A stretch of DNA of 64,000 bases from an uncultured Collinsella sp. (GTDB lineage Bacteria; Actinomycetota; Coriobacteriia; Coriobacteriales; Coriobacteriaceae), in contig UQWG01000001.1 of NCBI GenBank assembly GCA_900544645.1, positions 1 to 64,000 of the forward strand, in the 5' to 3' direction. Made by a program: the position numbers and the translations under genes. The notes beneath the pieces were generated by a model. It searched no databases and had not been told where the DNA came from. It saw only the letters and a list, made by a program, of their open reading frames with translations. Of the stretch, positions 10,132 through 19,460 are shown piece by piece (the first letter of the stretch is position 1; each line of letters starts with the position of its first letter).

Positions 10132-10509
10132 TTAGCGGCCGCTAAACAGACGGCCGAAGAAGTTGACGATCCCGTTTTCGCCGTCGCGAATTTGGCCGAT
10201 CACGGCGCCGATCAGCACGAAGAATGCAATGACGAGCGTGTCCCACAGGCCGAGCGTGAGCACCAACACGGCAAGGATAAAGCCAGCGACGGCACCGAGC
10301 GTGGTGTTGGGATGACGCACAGCATAGCTCCAGATGGCAGCGCCCGTACCCTTGATGAGACCCATAGCCTCGTCAAAATCCGCGGCCGCCGCGTCTTGTA
10401 ACTCAGTTGCCTCTGCTTTGGAATCAACAGGTTCGCTCGCCGGCGTGGCGCTCTGGTCAATCGTCAGGCGCGGCGTACGAGCGGTCTTATCTTGATTGGT
10501 ATCACTCAC
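10132..10509 (-). CDS. DUF2273 small membrane protein (GTG start)
   Basis: A 125-residue protein: 45 hydrophilic residues, then a hydrophobic pair (TTLGAVAGFILAVLVLTLG and TLVIAFFVLIGAVIGQI) and FFGRLFSGR at the end, typical of DUF2273 partners of Asp23 operons. The GTG at 10509 begins inside the last codons of amaP (8-bp overlap) with GGAGG upstream, implying translational coupling. The upstream in-frame stretch to 10722 is the other frame of amaP and was excluded. Confidence 0.85.
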   Translation of the reverse strand: MSDTNQDKTARTPRLTIDQSATPASEPVDSKAEATELQDAAAADFDEAMGLIKGTGAAIWSYAVRHPNTTLGAVAGFILAVLVLTLGLWDTLVIAFFVLIGAVIGQIRDGENGIVNFFGRLFSGR

Positions 10510-11047
10510 CGGAAACCTCCACGGTCTGGACGGTAGTCTTGGACGGCAAAAAACGGACGCGCGTGGTCGTACCCGGCGTGCCGAGCATGGTGTCGCAAGC
10601 TTCCTCGATGCGCTGCTGCATCGCGGTAGCCAGAGATGCCACGTCCTTATCGTCAAGCGCGATAGCCTCGACCTTAAATCGGACGTGCGAATCGTCGGGG
10701 CCTTGGACGCGGGCCTCGACATGCTCGACCATCACGCGGTCGTCGCGCTCGGCAGCAGCCCTAGCACACGAAGAAAGCGCCGCAAGGGTGACTTCGATAT
10801 TGCGCTCCCCCGCCGGATGCACACAGGACGGCTCGCGACGGGCAAACATCAGGCGGAAGAAGCTTACCAGCACGCCGATCGCCACAACTCCGCCGCATGC
10901 CGTCACGACAATGCGCGGCATGGGGTCGCGCATCAGCAGCATAAAGCGATACGTATACGGCCCCCAAAACTGGCAGACAAGCGTACCCAGCGCCACGATG
11001 GCGGTGGCAAGATACACAATCGCTAGGGCTCGTTTGAGTACGCGCAC
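10502..11047 (-). CDS. amaP: Alkaline shock response membrane anchor AmaP
   Basis: A 181-residue membrane protein with two hydrophobic segments (about 8-28 and 46-68) and a soluble C-terminal domain rich in V/I/D, the AmaP layout (family length about 180-190). AmaP tethers Asp23 to the membrane. First gene of a three-gene operon with DUF2273 and asp23. The residue-level match is modest; the operon order gives much of the confidence. Confidence 0.85.
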   Translation of the reverse strand: MRVLKRALAIVYLATAIVALGTLVCQFWGPYTYRFMLLMRDPMPRIVVTACGGVVAIGVLVSFFRLMFARREPSCVHPAGERNIEVTLAALSSCARAAAERDDRVMVEHVEARVQGPDDSHVRFKVEAIALDDKDVASLATAMQQRIEEACDTMLGTPGTTTRVRFLPSKTTVQTVEVSGE

Positions 11048-11106
11048 GCGGCGCTCCCTTCAAATCTCGGCTCTCGAAATGCAAAACGGTTCGCATCATT
11101 ATAAAA

Positions 11107-11144
11107 GAGCCGGGTCCGGTGCTCTACGCACGCGGATCCGGCTC
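11107..11144 (-). terminator. Terminator after yebC-type gene
   Basis: GAGCCGGGTCCG (11107-11118) pairs with CGGATCCGGCTC (11133-11144). On the minus strand the stem is followed by TTTTATAAT. It separates the YebC gene from the amaP operon. Confidence 0.75.
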
Positions 11145-11213
11145 ATCTATTCCACGAGGCTTGCATGCTCGCTTCATTATGCCCAGATATGCACGGCTTA
11201 ACCCGTGCGGGCG

Positions 11214-12020
11214 CTACTCCTCCTCGAGGGCAGCGATGACCTCGTCGGTCATGTCCATGGTGCTGTAAACATCCTGGACGTCGTCGAGCTCCTCAAGACG
11301 GTCGATGAGGCGCTGAACCTTCTTGGCATCGGCGCCGGAGACCTCGGTCGGGGTGGTCGGGACCATGGTGGTCTCGGAGCCCTTGACCTGGACGCCCTGC
11401 TCCTCGAGCGCCTTGGAGACAGCCATAACGTCGTTGGCAGCAGTCCAGACGATCCACTCCTCGCCGGCGTCCTCGTAGTCCTCGCCACCGGCCTCGGCGA
11501 TGGCCATCATGAACTCATCCTCGTCACCGGCAGCGCCGTTGGCGATCATGGTCTCCTTCTTGGCGTTCTCGTCCAGGATCTCCTTGGCGACGACGATCTG
11601 GCCCTTACGCTCAAACTGGAAGGCAACGGAGCCGGAGGTGCCCAGGTTGCCACCAGCGTGGGAGAAGGCGGAACGGACATCAGCGGCGGTACGGTTGCGG
11701 TTGTCGGTCAGGCAGTCGACGTAGACGGCGACACCGGCGGGACCGTAGCCCTCGTACACGATGTTCTCGTAGACGGCGGCATCGGCACCCGAACCAAAGG
11801 CCTTATCGATAGCGGACTTGATCTTGTCCTTAGGCATGGACTGAGCCTTAGCCTTGGCAACGGCAGCGGCGAGGCTGGCGTTGTTCTCGGGCAGCGGGTC
11901 GCCGCCGAGACGGGCAGCAACGGTGATGTTGCGGCTGAGCTTGGAGAAGAGGGCGGAACGCTTGGCGTCCTGCGCGCCCTTACGATGCTTGGTTGTGGCC
12001 CACTTAGAGTGTCCGGACAT
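11214..12020 (-). CDS. YebC/PmpR (TACO1) family protein
   Basis: A 268-residue YebC-family protein beginning MSGHSKWATTKHRKGAQDAKR, with the family motifs MPKDKIKSAIDKAFGSG, YEGYGPAGVAVYVDCLTDN and GGNLGTSGSVAFQFERKG. Members act as transcription regulators (PmpR) or as translation factors that relieve ribosome stalling; the sequence cannot tell which. Length slightly above the usual 240-250. Start: AGGAGACACGT-ATG. Appears monocistronic. Confidence 0.93.
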   Translation of the reverse strand: MSGHSKWATTKHRKGAQDAKRSALFSKLSRNITVAARLGGDPLPENNASLAAAVAKAKAQSMPKDKIKSAIDKAFGSGADAAVYENIVYEGYGPAGVAVYVDCLTDNRNRTAADVRSAFSHAGGNLGTSGSVAFQFERKGQIVVAKEILDENAKKETMIANGAAGDEDEFMMAIAEAGGEDYEDAGEEWIVWTAANDVMAVSKALEEQGVQVKGSETTMVPTTPTEVSGADAKKVQRLIDRLEELDDVQDVYSTMDMTDEVIAALEEE

Positions 12021-12191
12021 ACGTGTCTCCTATCGGTTTCGACCTAAAGCCCAGCGCGAATGCTCGGGCAATATAAACAAACGTCGTTATGATATACCTA
12101 CCGGCCTGCAAGATAAACCCCAAAATGAAGGCGTCGTGATGATGCAGCCCCTTGGCACAAAGCAGCCTGACCCCAATGCGCCAATCTTTGG

Positions 12192-14375
12192 TTAGGTCCA
12201 CAGGCGGTCGCTGCGGGTGATCGTGGCGCCGATGGCGAAAGGCATGCATGCAATGACCGGGTACAGGTAGCGCATGTAGGTCGACCCGTTACATGGACCA
12301 ATCAGGCACACGGCGAGCACGCCCAGCAGCGGCATCCAGATGGCCAGCGCGCGCCACGAATGGCGGCGCAACAGGTAGACCACTACGGAAATCATGATCC
12401 ACACGTAGGTGGCCGAGCTCATGGTGAGCGAGATAAACGGGATGCGCTGCACCGCCACGCGGTACAGGTTAATCAGGTGGTCGCACCAACGCACGGCCTT
12501 GCTATCGACCGGATGGAAGTCAAAGTACTTGAGGTTATCGGGCTTCGCCATGATCTCGGCACTGCGCGCCGTGCTGTAGACCCAGGCATCGCGAGCACTC
12601 GGATAGAAGTACCCGTAGTAGTTATTGACGAGCGCCGAGATGTAGCACTCGGGGTCCTTTTTGAACATCTGGGCCCACACCTCAAAATAGGCCTTGATGT
12701 CCTCCTGCGAGGCGTACTCATTGAAGCAGTTTTTGACGGCATCCGACTTGTCGGGGTTGTAGCGACGGCCCAGGTTCTCGTACTTAAGCACCCGATCGAT
12801 CACAGCGCGCTCCTCATCGGTCACCAAGCCGTCGCAGGGAGCTTCCTCGATCGTGCCATCGTCTTTGATCTTGGGGTTAACGCCCGAATTAAGGCCGTCG
12901 TGCTTTTGGACAAAACGAGCCGTCTGCTGGAACGGAATCGAGAGGATTTCGCGCTTGGAACCAGGCGTGATGTCATGTGCCGGCATAAAGACCTTGGTGA
13001 AATACATGTTGGAGACAAGGCAGAGCGCAAGCACCGCGAGCACGCCGACCCAGCGGAAGCGTGGCGTGGCATACGAGGGCGTGACGCCAGACTGTTTGGC
13101 CACGCGACGGGCCATATGCGCGTCCCAAGCGCAAAACGCCGCCGCAATCACGCAGGCCGCCAGGGGAAACACCAGGCCGCCATTGCGCAAAAACGTGGAA
13201 CCCATGGCACCCAGAGCGAGCAGCAGCCAGTCGTGGCGTGCAAAGAGCACAGGCGCCTGTTCGCCCGCGCGCTTGGCATTGGCATCGCGACGGGGCAGGC
13301 CACATGCCACGAGCTTGACGGTCTGAACGAGCAGCACCAAAAACGCATCGGCAAACAGTACGTCTTTGGTCAGCAGCGCCGCATAGTTGGAGAACATCGG
13401 CATAAACGCAAAGAACAGCAAGGTGACGCCACGGACCGGCAGGCTCACGCCCAGCTTGCGCAGCGACGATATGGAATAGGCCATGCAGGCGGCCGTGATG
13501 ACAAATTGGGCACAAGTGTAGATGGCAAGGCCCGCATTGGCGCTATTGAACAGCGAAAGCCCCAGTTGCACGCACGAGCCGATGATGGCCGTGTGCACCA
13601 CCGGATGATGGCCGTTGAGCAGCACGTTGGGGTTAAGCAGGCGCAGGTAGTCGCTCGTGCCGTTGGGATAGTTGAACCATTGGCGGATCTGCGCACCCGT
13701 ATCTCCCATAAAGAGGCCGGGCAGCGAGGCGATAAGCGTGGGCGCCCAGGCAATCATGAGCACAAGAAACGGCCCGACAAAGGGATGGACCGAGAGCACG
13801 GCGTGGGCAACACGCCACACGCGACCAAAGTGGGTCTCCGAAAACGGAATGCGGCGGGAGCTCAACCAATCCAAAAACTCAAAAGCCAGATAGAAGGCCA
13901 CAATCGCCAGAAGCATCCAGCCCGCGCCGCCAATCCAGGCGCAGATAACGCGCGCCTTGTCGCCCAGCACAATCTCTGCCGAATCGGCAAGGTCGTAGCT
14001 ACGGCCGAACACCATGCAGACGGCAAAGAACAGCGATGGCAGCACGACCGACGGGCGCCAAGCGTCACCGCGACCAAAGAACACATAGCGAAACGGCAGC
14101 GTGAGCAAACAGGCAAGCGCGAGCAGCATCACTGCGTCGGTATGGCCGGCAAACGAGAGGAGCACCTCGTAGCACACGTACAGCATGCCCGAGGCTTTGG
14201 GGTCAATTGCCAAGACTGCGTCGCTCGACACCGGGGCGGGATCGATGGAAAACGCCGTGGTCGCCAACAGCGCGAGCAAAAATGCGATGAGCGTCTGCTT
14301 GGCGGGATAGCGCTTAAACCAAACGATGCGGGCGGCGTCGCGCGCAGCCGTTGCGGAGAGGTCAGAATCCTTCAC
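12192..14375 (-). CDS. Large multi-pass membrane protein (DUF6020-like)
   Basis: A 727-residue polytopic protein with at least 12 hydrophobic segments. After the first few helices comes an extracytoplasmic motif (GLFMGDTGAQIRQWFNYPNG...LLNGHHPVVHTAIIG) like GT-C glycosyltransferase-type loops with acidic and His residues. A large outside domain at about 480-640 (KRYN/KNCFNEYASQED, DPECYISALVNNYYGYFYP) precedes the last helices. This layout is that of the DUF6020 family seen in Actinomycetota and Bacillota, presumed envelope glycan transferases; substrate unknown. GTG start. A CTGTCCC-core repeat (14397-14440) sits at its 5' end. Confidence 0.7.
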   Translation of the reverse strand: MKDSDLSATAARDAARIVWFKRYPAKQTLIAFLLALLATTAFSIDPAPVSSDAVLAIDPKASGMLYVCYEVLLSFAGHTDAVMLLALACLLTLPFRYVFFGRGDAWRPSVVLPSLFFAVCMVFGRSYDLADSAEIVLGDKARVICAWIGGAGWMLLAIVAFYLAFEFLDWLSSRRIPFSETHFGRVWRVAHAVLSVHPFVGPFLVLMIAWAPTLIASLPGLFMGDTGAQIRQWFNYPNGTSDYLRLLNPNVLLNGHHPVVHTAIIGSCVQLGLSLFNSANAGLAIYTCAQFVITAACMAYSISSLRKLGVSLPVRGVTLLFFAFMPMFSNYAALLTKDVLFADAFLVLLVQTVKLVACGLPRRDANAKRAGEQAPVLFARHDWLLLALGAMGSTFLRNGGLVFPLAACVIAAAFCAWDAHMARRVAKQSGVTPSYATPRFRWVGVLAVLALCLVSNMYFTKVFMPAHDITPGSKREILSIPFQQTARFVQKHDGLNSGVNPKIKDDGTIEEAPCDGLVTDEERAVIDRVLKYENLGRRYNPDKSDAVKNCFNEYASQEDIKAYFEVWAQMFKKDPECYISALVNNYYGYFYPSARDAWVYSTARSAEIMAKPDNLKYFDFHPVDSKAVRWCDHLINLYRVAVQRIPFISLTMSSATYVWIMISVVVYLLRRHSWRALAIWMPLLGVLAVCLIGPCNGSTYMRYLYPVIACMPFAIGATITRSDRLWT

Positions 14376-14396
14376 AGTCCGAATAGCCTTTCTAGA

Positions 14397-14440
14397 AACC
14401 TGCCAAAAAGGGACAGGTTTATTTTGGCAGGTTTTATCTG
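14397..14440. repeat. CTGTCCC-core dispersed repeat, copy b
   Basis: Perfect 12-bp arms AACCTGCCAAAA (14397-14408) and TTTTGGCAGGTT (14422-14433), with AAGGGACAGG in the loop, followed by TTATCTG. Confidence 0.8.
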
Positions 14441-14478
14441 GGGAAACGTTACGGTTCTGTCATCGTTGCCCGGCAAAA

Positions 14479-14511
14479 CCACCACAAAGGTGCCTGTCCC
14501 CCTTGTGGTGG
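14479..14511. repeat. CTGTCCC-core repeat, CCACCACAA-arm type
   Basis: Arms CCACCACAA (14479-14487) and TTGTGGTGG (14503-14511) around AGGTGCCTGTCCCCC. Same loop core as copy b but different arm sequence. It abuts the lgt stop region. Confidence 0.75.
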
Positions 14512-14521
14512 TATGTGGTGG

Positions 14522-15343
14522 CTAGGCGTCGAGGTAGATGCGCTGGGGGCGATTGCGGTGTCGGGCGAAGATGATGAGCGCCAGTCCTGCGATTACGAGC
14601 GGCAGGCTCAGCAGCTGACCCATGGTGATGACGCCGCCCAGCAGATAGCCCAGCTGGGCATCGGGCACGCGCACAAACTCAATGAGGAAGCGGACGATGC
14701 CGTAACCCATCACAAACACGCCCATAAACGTGCCCTGGGGCAGCAGCGGTTTTTTGCGGCTGAGCACCTGCAAGATGCAAAAGAGCACAATGCCCTCTAG
14801 GAATGCCTCGTAGAGCTGGGAGGGATGGCGCGGCATATCGCCCGCGGCGCCGCCGAAGATCACGCCCCAGGGCAGATCGGTCGGCTTGCCCCACAGCTCG
14901 CCGTTGACGAAGTTGGCGCAACGTCCCAGGCACAAGGCCAGCGGCGCGCCGATGACGGCAAGGTCGGCGATGGTCCAGGCGTCGAGCTTGTACATGCGGC
15001 ACACGAGCACGCCGCCGATGATGCCGCCCACCAGGCCGCCATGGAAGCTCATGCCGCCTTCATTGGTGGCAAAGATCTCGAGCGGATGCGCCCAGTAGTA
15101 GCCGTCGCCGTAAAAGACGACGTAAAACAGGCGCGCACCGATAATGAGGCCAAAAACCACGCCGACCACGACACTCGTCAGGTCGTCAATCGTGATGTTA
15201 AAGCCCCAGCGACGCTGCGTGCGGTACATGACGACCGCCGTGAGCAGGGCGCCGACCACATAGGCCAGACCATACCAGTAAATCGTAATGGGCCCCGCCG
15301 CGATCGCGACGGGATCAAGCATATGGTAGAGGTCGTTGAGCAT
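14522..15343 (-). CDS. lgt: Prolipoprotein diacylglyceryl transferase Lgt
   Basis: A 273-residue inner-membrane enzyme with about seven transmembrane segments. It transfers diacylglycerol to the lipobox Cys of prolipoproteins. Family motifs: YWYGLAYVVG, GLIIGARLFYVVFY, EGGMSFHGGLVGG, the signature GRCANFVNGELWGKPTDLPWG (G-R-x3-N-F-x-N-x-E) and RHPSQLYEAFLEG. Start 15343 is favoured by GGGGGATCGAT-ATG; a longer frame to 15370 is less likely. It would mature the lipoprotein encoded at 41433. Confidence 0.96.
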   Translation of the reverse strand: MLNDLYHMLDPVAIAAGPITIYWYGLAYVVGALLTAVVMYRTQRRWGFNITIDDLTSVVVGVVFGLIIGARLFYVVFYGDGYYWAHPLEIFATNEGGMSFHGGLVGGIIGGVLVCRMYKLDAWTIADLAVIGAPLALCLGRCANFVNGELWGKPTDLPWGVIFGGAAGDMPRHPSQLYEAFLEGIVLFCILQVLSRKKPLLPQGTFMGVFVMGYGIVRFLIEFVRVPDAQLGYLLGGVITMGQLLSLPLVIAGLALIIFARHRNRPQRIYLDA

Positions 15344-15368
15344 ATCGATCCCCCTGCTCCCTACATAC

Positions 15369-15407
15369 AAATGCGGCCGCGGGCCTTACGCTCGCAGCCG
15401 CATATTT
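15369..15407 (-). terminator. Terminator between NifU-like gene and lgt
   Basis: AAATGCGGC (15369-15377) pairs with GCCGCATaTTT (15397-15407); on the minus strand the stem is GC-rich and ends in ATTTG. It lies after the NifU-like gene. Confidence 0.55.
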
Positions 15408-15452
15408 GGACGTAACGTCTATGCGGAGCGTACCGTCCGCAGCTTTCGCATC

Positions 15453-15731
15453 TTAGAACGGCGCGTACTCGTCGTACAGGTCGTCGGTCTCGCCGGAGGC
15501 ATTGACCTGCTCGACACGGGTAACGCCGGGCACATGCTCCTTCAGGATGCGCTCAATACCCATGGACAGGGTCAGCGAGCTCATGGGGCAGCCGGCGCAA
15601 GCGCCCTGCAGCTCCAGCTTGACGACGCCCTCGTCGTCAACGCCCACATACTCCATATCGCCGCCATCGGCCTGCAGGTTGGGGCGAATCTCTTCAAGAA
15701 CCTTCTTAAGCAGCTCTTCGTTAACAGCCAC
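15453..15731 (-). CDS. NifU C-terminal-domain iron-sulfur scaffold protein
   Basis: A 92-residue Nfu-type protein. The CxxC that carries a labile [4Fe-4S] cluster is visible in LQGACAGCPMSSLTL, preceded by LEEIRPNLQADGGDMEYVGV. It hands clusters to target apo-proteins. Small stand-alone Nfu proteins of this size are common in Gram-positive anaerobes. Many Fe-S clients are present in the window (radical SAM enzyme, activase). Confidence 0.92.
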   Translation of the reverse strand: MAVNEELLKKVLEEIRPNLQADGGDMEYVGVDDEGVVKLELQGACAGCPMSSLTLSMGIERILKEHVPGVTRVEQVNASGETDDLYDEYAPF

Positions 15732-15901
15732 AGGGGCTCCTTTCTCACAATAACGCGGGCACGCCCGCGGACAGGGGCTATGTTACTACAGCCATGTACC
15801 CGCTTAGGCGCCAGCCATGCGTGCGGACACGACTTTCACGAGCGGTCAATTTGGGACGGGTCTCTTTTGGCTGTTTTGCCGCCAGCTGGCGTTGCCACGC
15901 G

Positions 15902-16426
15902 CTACTGCTGAGCCTGCCCCTCGGTGCCGATGTGAACATCGACGATAACCTGGCGGTAGCTGATGCCACAGGAGTCGAGGATGCGGCGGCTGATGCGTCC
16001 ATCATCGGTGTCGGCGTACTTGTTGTCCAGGTAGACAACCTCGCCCACGCCCACCTGCGCCAAAATCTTGGCGCAGTCGTGGCACGGGAACAGCGTGACG
16101 TAGACCGTGGAACCCTCGAGGTCCTTGAGCGAGCCACGGTAGTTGAGCACGGCGTTGGCCTCGGCATGGACCACGTAGTTGTGCTTGTCCTGCAGCGGGT
16201 CGTCGCTCGTACCCCACGGGAAAAAGTCGTCGTTGAGCGCCGAGGGTGTACCGTTGTAGCCCACCGAAAGGATGCGGTGGTTGGTGTTGGCGATGCACGC
16301 ACCCACCTGTGTGTTGGGGTCCTTGCTGCGGCGCTGCGCGGCGATGGCCACGCTCATAAAGAACTCGTCCCAGCTAATGACGTCCAGGCGCTTGCCTGAC
16401 GAAGTTTGATGAAGATCGTCCGACAT
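15902..16426 (-). CDS. dCMP/cytidine deaminase family (ComEB-like)
   Basis: A 174-residue zinc deaminase of the dCMP-deaminase/ComEB group. Zinc site: HAEANAVLNY (His and catalytic Glu) and PCHDCAKIL. Substrate-loop sequence GYNGTPSALNDD precedes it. Converts dCMP to dUMP for dTMP synthesis; ComEB is also named in competence operons, but no competence gene is near. Start 16426 has GGAGG eight bases upstream; an earlier in-frame ATG at 16462 is not supported. Confidence 0.92.
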   Translation of the reverse strand: MSDDLHQTSSGKRLDVISWDEFFMSVAIAAQRRSKDPNTQVGACIANTNHRILSVGYNGTPSALNDDFFPWGTSDDPLQDKHNYVVHAEANAVLNYRGSLKDLEGSTVYVTLFPCHDCAKILAQVGVGEVVYLDNKYADTDDGRISRRILDSCGISYRQVIVDVHIGTEGQAQQ

Positions 16427-16510
16427 GGCAGACACCTCCGTAATCGCAATAGTTTGACCCATTGTAGCAGGTGAAAGGTGGAGGCGTTTGTCCCACCGGC
16501 GCCCTCACTT

Positions 16511-17362
16511 TTACACGCGGCGAGGCTTTTGGTTGATGCGGTACAGCTCGGCGAGACCCCGCAGCGTCAGTGCGTCGTCTACCGTCAGGCTGTGGCCGAC
16601 CAACGCCGCGAGCGCCTCGGCATCGTCGCCGGTAATGACGATGGGCACGCTGCCCTCGCCCGCTGCCTTGGTCGAGCGCATCTCGGCAAGCACCATGTCG
16701 AGCATGCCGTCGATGCGGGCTACCTCGCCCAAAACCACGCCCGAGCGCATGGCCTCGCGCGTGTTGCGACCGATCACATGCGTTGGCGCCGAGGGCTCAA
16801 CCTGGGGTAGGCGCGCTGCTGCCGCCGAAAGCGAGCGGGCGCCAAGTGCCAGACCCGGCGCGATGACGCCGCCGACAAAGGTTCCGTGCGCATCGATGAC
16901 CTCGATATTGGTCGTAGTGCCCAGGTCGATCACGATGCACGGAGAGCCGTAGACGGCACGGGCCGCCACGGCGTCGGCGATGCGGTCGGGACCGATCTCT
17001 GCTGGATCGTCGTAGTGCACGGGCATACCGGTCTTGAGGCCCGGTCCCACGGTGAGCACGCGCCCCGTGCAAGTGCGGGAAAGCGCTGCCTTCCACGGGC
17101 GCTCGAGCGCCGGCACTACGCAGCTCAGCACTGCGGCTGCGGGAACGAGCGCACCCGGCATGCCCGCATCGGCTGCCAGTGCGCCCATGACCTGCGCGAG
17201 CCTCATGCGCGCCTCGTCGGCCGTGATGCTCGACGGCGTCGTGACCTCGCACGTCGCAAGCGGGCATTCCTGTGCCGCGGCCGAATCCTCGGCAAACAGG
17301 CCAAAGCGAATGAACGTGTTGCCCACGTCGACCGTCAATATGTATGCGCAGCCATTAAGCAT
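16511..17362 (-). CDS. coaX: Type III pantothenate kinase CoaX
   Basis: A 283-residue ASKHA-fold kinase for the first step of coenzyme A synthesis. Phosphate-1 loop LTVDVGNTFIRFGLF; GPDRIADAVAARAVYG; ADP-loop IVIDLGTTTNIEVID; GGVIAPGLALGARSLSAAAARLP. Start 17362 has AAAGGAGCGCCGACG before ATG. Type III enzymes need a monovalent cation and are not feedback-inhibited by CoA. It fits a genome with CoA-ester chemistry (dehydrogenase at 24942, activase at 26317). Confidence 0.95.
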   Translation of the reverse strand: MLNGCAYILTVDVGNTFIRFGLFAEDSAAAQECPLATCEVTTPSSITADEARMRLAQVMGALAADAGMPGALVPAAAVLSCVVPALERPWKAALSRTCTGRVLTVGPGLKTGMPVHYDDPAEIGPDRIADAVAARAVYGSPCIVIDLGTTTNIEVIDAHGTFVGGVIAPGLALGARSLSAAAARLPQVEPSAPTHVIGRNTREAMRSGVVLGEVARIDGMLDMVLAEMRSTKAAGEGSVPIVITGDDAEALAALVGHSLTVDDALTLRGLAELYRINQKPRRV

Positions 17363-17555
17363 CGTCGGCGCTCCTTTCGTCTGCCCAGCAGTATATCGCC
17401 TACCTAAACCAGTCATCCCAAAATGACTAGCTTGCGGCTATACTGATGCGCGGTCGTACGCGAGCTCACGCATCGGCCCTTGGTAACCCGACTTCCCGCG
17501 CCGTATCCGTAGCGGCGCTCCCGGGGGGAAGCGGATATACGCAAAGGAGTTCTAT

Positions 17556-19259
17556 ATGAGCAATCCCTCGAACCGCACCTCGATGCGCGGTCAACTCACG
17601 CTGCGCGGCGTCGTCATCGGCGTCCTTGGCTGCGTGATCATCACGGCAAGCTCGGCCTATACCGCCCTCAAGATGGGCGCCCTCCCCTGGCCGATCATTT
17701 TCGCTGCCGTCATTTCGCTGTTCTTCCTGAAGCTCATGGGCAACGCCAGCCTCAACGAGGCCAACGTCACCCACACCATCATGTCTGCGGGCGCCATGGT
17801 CGCCGGCGGCCTGGCGTTTACCATCCCGGGCGCCTGGATGTTGGGCTATGCCGACCAGATCAGCTGGCTCGACATGTTTATCGTGGCGCTCGCCGGCACC
17901 ATCTTGGGCCTTCTGGCGACAGCGCTCATCCACCGTCACTTTATCGTGGACGCCGCGCTGGAGTTCCCCACCGGCAACGCCGCAGCTCAGACCCTACGTG
18001 CTACCGAGGCCGGCGGCAAGACCGGTAAGCAGCTCTTTGGCTCCATGGCCATCGCAGGCATCTACAGCGTGCTGCGCGACGCCCTGGGCGTGGTGCCCAG
18101 TATGCTGTGCACGCTCAATATCCCCGGCGTGACCTTTGCCATCTACAACTCGCCCATGCTGCTGTCCATCGGCTTCCTCGTGGGCTTCGCCCCCGTCGCC
18201 TTCTGGTTTGCCGGCGCGCTGCTGGGCAACTTTGGCATCATCGTTGGCGGCACTGCTGCCGGCCTGCTCGATATTGTGACCGCGCAGGGTATCGTCAAGT
18301 CCCTCGGTATGGGCCTTATGATGGGCTTTGGCGTCGCCGTCGTCCTCAAGGACATCCTGCCGCAGGTCGCCGGTATCGTCCGCGGTCTTGCCGCCGACAG
18401 CTCCACCGACACCGACGAGCAGTCGCTCATCTCGGGCTCGCTTAAGCTCGACGCCGGCATCATCGGCCTGGGCACCGCAGCCATCGCCGTGATCGTTGCC
18501 ATCGCGCTCGACCTCGGCCCCGTTCCGGCCGTCATCGTCACGCTGTTCACCTTTGTCACCACCATCATGAGCGCACAGAGCTGCGGCCAGACGGGCATCG
18601 ACCCCATGGAGATCTTTGGCCTCATCGTCATGCTCATCGTGGCAGCCTTCGCGCAGCTCGCGCAGGTCAAGCTGTTCTTTATCGCCGGCATCGTGGCCGT
18701 GGCGTGCGGCCTTGCGGGCGACGTCATGAACGACTTTAAGGCCGGAGCCGTGCTGGGCACCAATCCGCGCGCACAGTGGGTCGGCCAGGCCATTGGCGGC
18801 ATCGTGGGCGCCTTGGTCGCCGCCGCTGTCATGGTCGCGCTCGTCACCGCCTATGGTCCGGACGCCTTCGGTCCCGACAAGAGCTTTGTTGCCGCGCAGG
18901 CAAGCGTCGTCGCCACCATGGTCTCGGGCATCCCGAGCGTGCCGTGGTTTGCGGGCGGCTTTATCGCCGGCATCGTCATGTACTGGCTCGGCATTCCGGC
19001 CATGATGATCGGTCTGGGCGTGTACCTGCCGTTCTATATGTCGCTCACGGCTTTCCTGGGCTCCTGCGTTAAGCTCGCCTACGACAAGTGGGCCGCACAC
19101 CGCGACGCCACCGCTGGTCTTTCTGACGAGGAGAGGGCCGCCAAGGACGCCGCCTTCCAGGAGCAAGGCCTGGTCGTCGCCAGCGGCCTGCTGGGCGGCG
19201 AGTCCATCGTCGGCGTTATCCTGGCGTTTGTCTCCGTGGGCCTGAGCCTGCTGGGCTAA
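17556..19259 (+). CDS. OPT family oligopeptide/metal-chelate transporter
   Basis: A 567-residue protein with about 14 transmembrane segments over nearly the whole length. OPT-family features: LTLRGVVIGVLGCVIITASSAYTALKMG at the N-terminus, EANVTHTIMSAGAMVAGG, EFPTGNAAAQTLRATE, and GTNPRAQWVGQAIGGIVGA. Bacterial OPTs take up oligopeptides or metal chelates by proton coupling. Ribosome site AAAGGAGTTCTAT-ATG. Monocistronic, with a strong terminator. Confidence 0.9.
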   Translation: MSNPSNRTSMRGQLTLRGVVIGVLGCVIITASSAYTALKMGALPWPIIFAAVISLFFLKLMGNASLNEANVTHTIMSAGAMVAGGLAFTIPGAWMLGYADQISWLDMFIVALAGTILGLLATALIHRHFIVDAALEFPTGNAAAQTLRATEAGGKTGKQLFGSMAIAGIYSVLRDALGVVPSMLCTLNIPGVTFAIYNSPMLLSIGFLVGFAPVAFWFAGALLGNFGIIVGGTAAGLLDIVTAQGIVKSLGMGLMMGFGVAVVLKDILPQVAGIVRGLAADSSTDTDEQSLISGSLKLDAGIIGLGTAAIAVIVAIALDLGPVPAVIVTLFTFVTTIMSAQSCGQTGIDPMEIFGLIVMLIVAAFAQLAQVKLFFIAGIVAVACGLAGDVMNDFKAGAVLGTNPRAQWVGQAIGGIVGALVAAAVMVALVTAYGPDAFGPDKSFVAAQASVVATMVSGIPSVPWFAGGFIAGIVMYWLGIPAMMIGLGVYLPFYMSLTAFLGSCVKLAYDKWAAHRDATAGLSDEERAAKDAAFQEQGLVVASGLLGGESIVGVILAFVSVGLSLLG

Positions 19260-19300
19260 GTCGAGCGGCCGCTCGACAGCGACCATATTGCCTACGGCTT

Positions 19301-19340
19301 GCCCGGTCGGTAGCTTTCGCGGCTGCCGACCGGGCTTTTT
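19301..19340 (+). terminator. Rho-independent terminator of the OPT gene
   Basis: GCCCGGTCGGTAGC (19301-19314) pairs with GCTGCCGACCGGGC and is followed by TTTTT (19336-19340). Confidence 0.9.
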
Positions 19341-19357
19341 GATATCGAAACAAAGAA

Positions 19358-19393
19358 AAGCCGGCGCGCTGCGTTTAACAGCGCACCGGCCTT
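19358..19393 (-). terminator. Terminator of the surface-protein gene
   Basis: AAGCCGGCGCGCTG (19358-19371) pairs with CAGCGCACCGGCCTT (19379-19393) apart from one mismatch or bulge; on the minus strand the stem is followed by TTTTCTTTG. Confidence 0.8.
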
Positions 19394-19460
19394 ATCGGTT
19401 AAGCTATCGAAGCGTTCCCGCTATGAACCGAAGTTCGTTGCAGAAACTACGCTCGAAACG

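Noticed and set aside
12139..12195. 18-codon plus-strand ORF (MMQPLGTKQP...) between yebC-type and DUF6020-like genes
   Set aside because: A weak ribosome-like site is present but no promoter or terminator; too short to judge without conservation data.
17994..19286. 430-codon minus-strand frame antisense to the OPT gene
   Set aside because: Product is His/Asp/Gly-rich shadow of transmembrane codons; no start signal.
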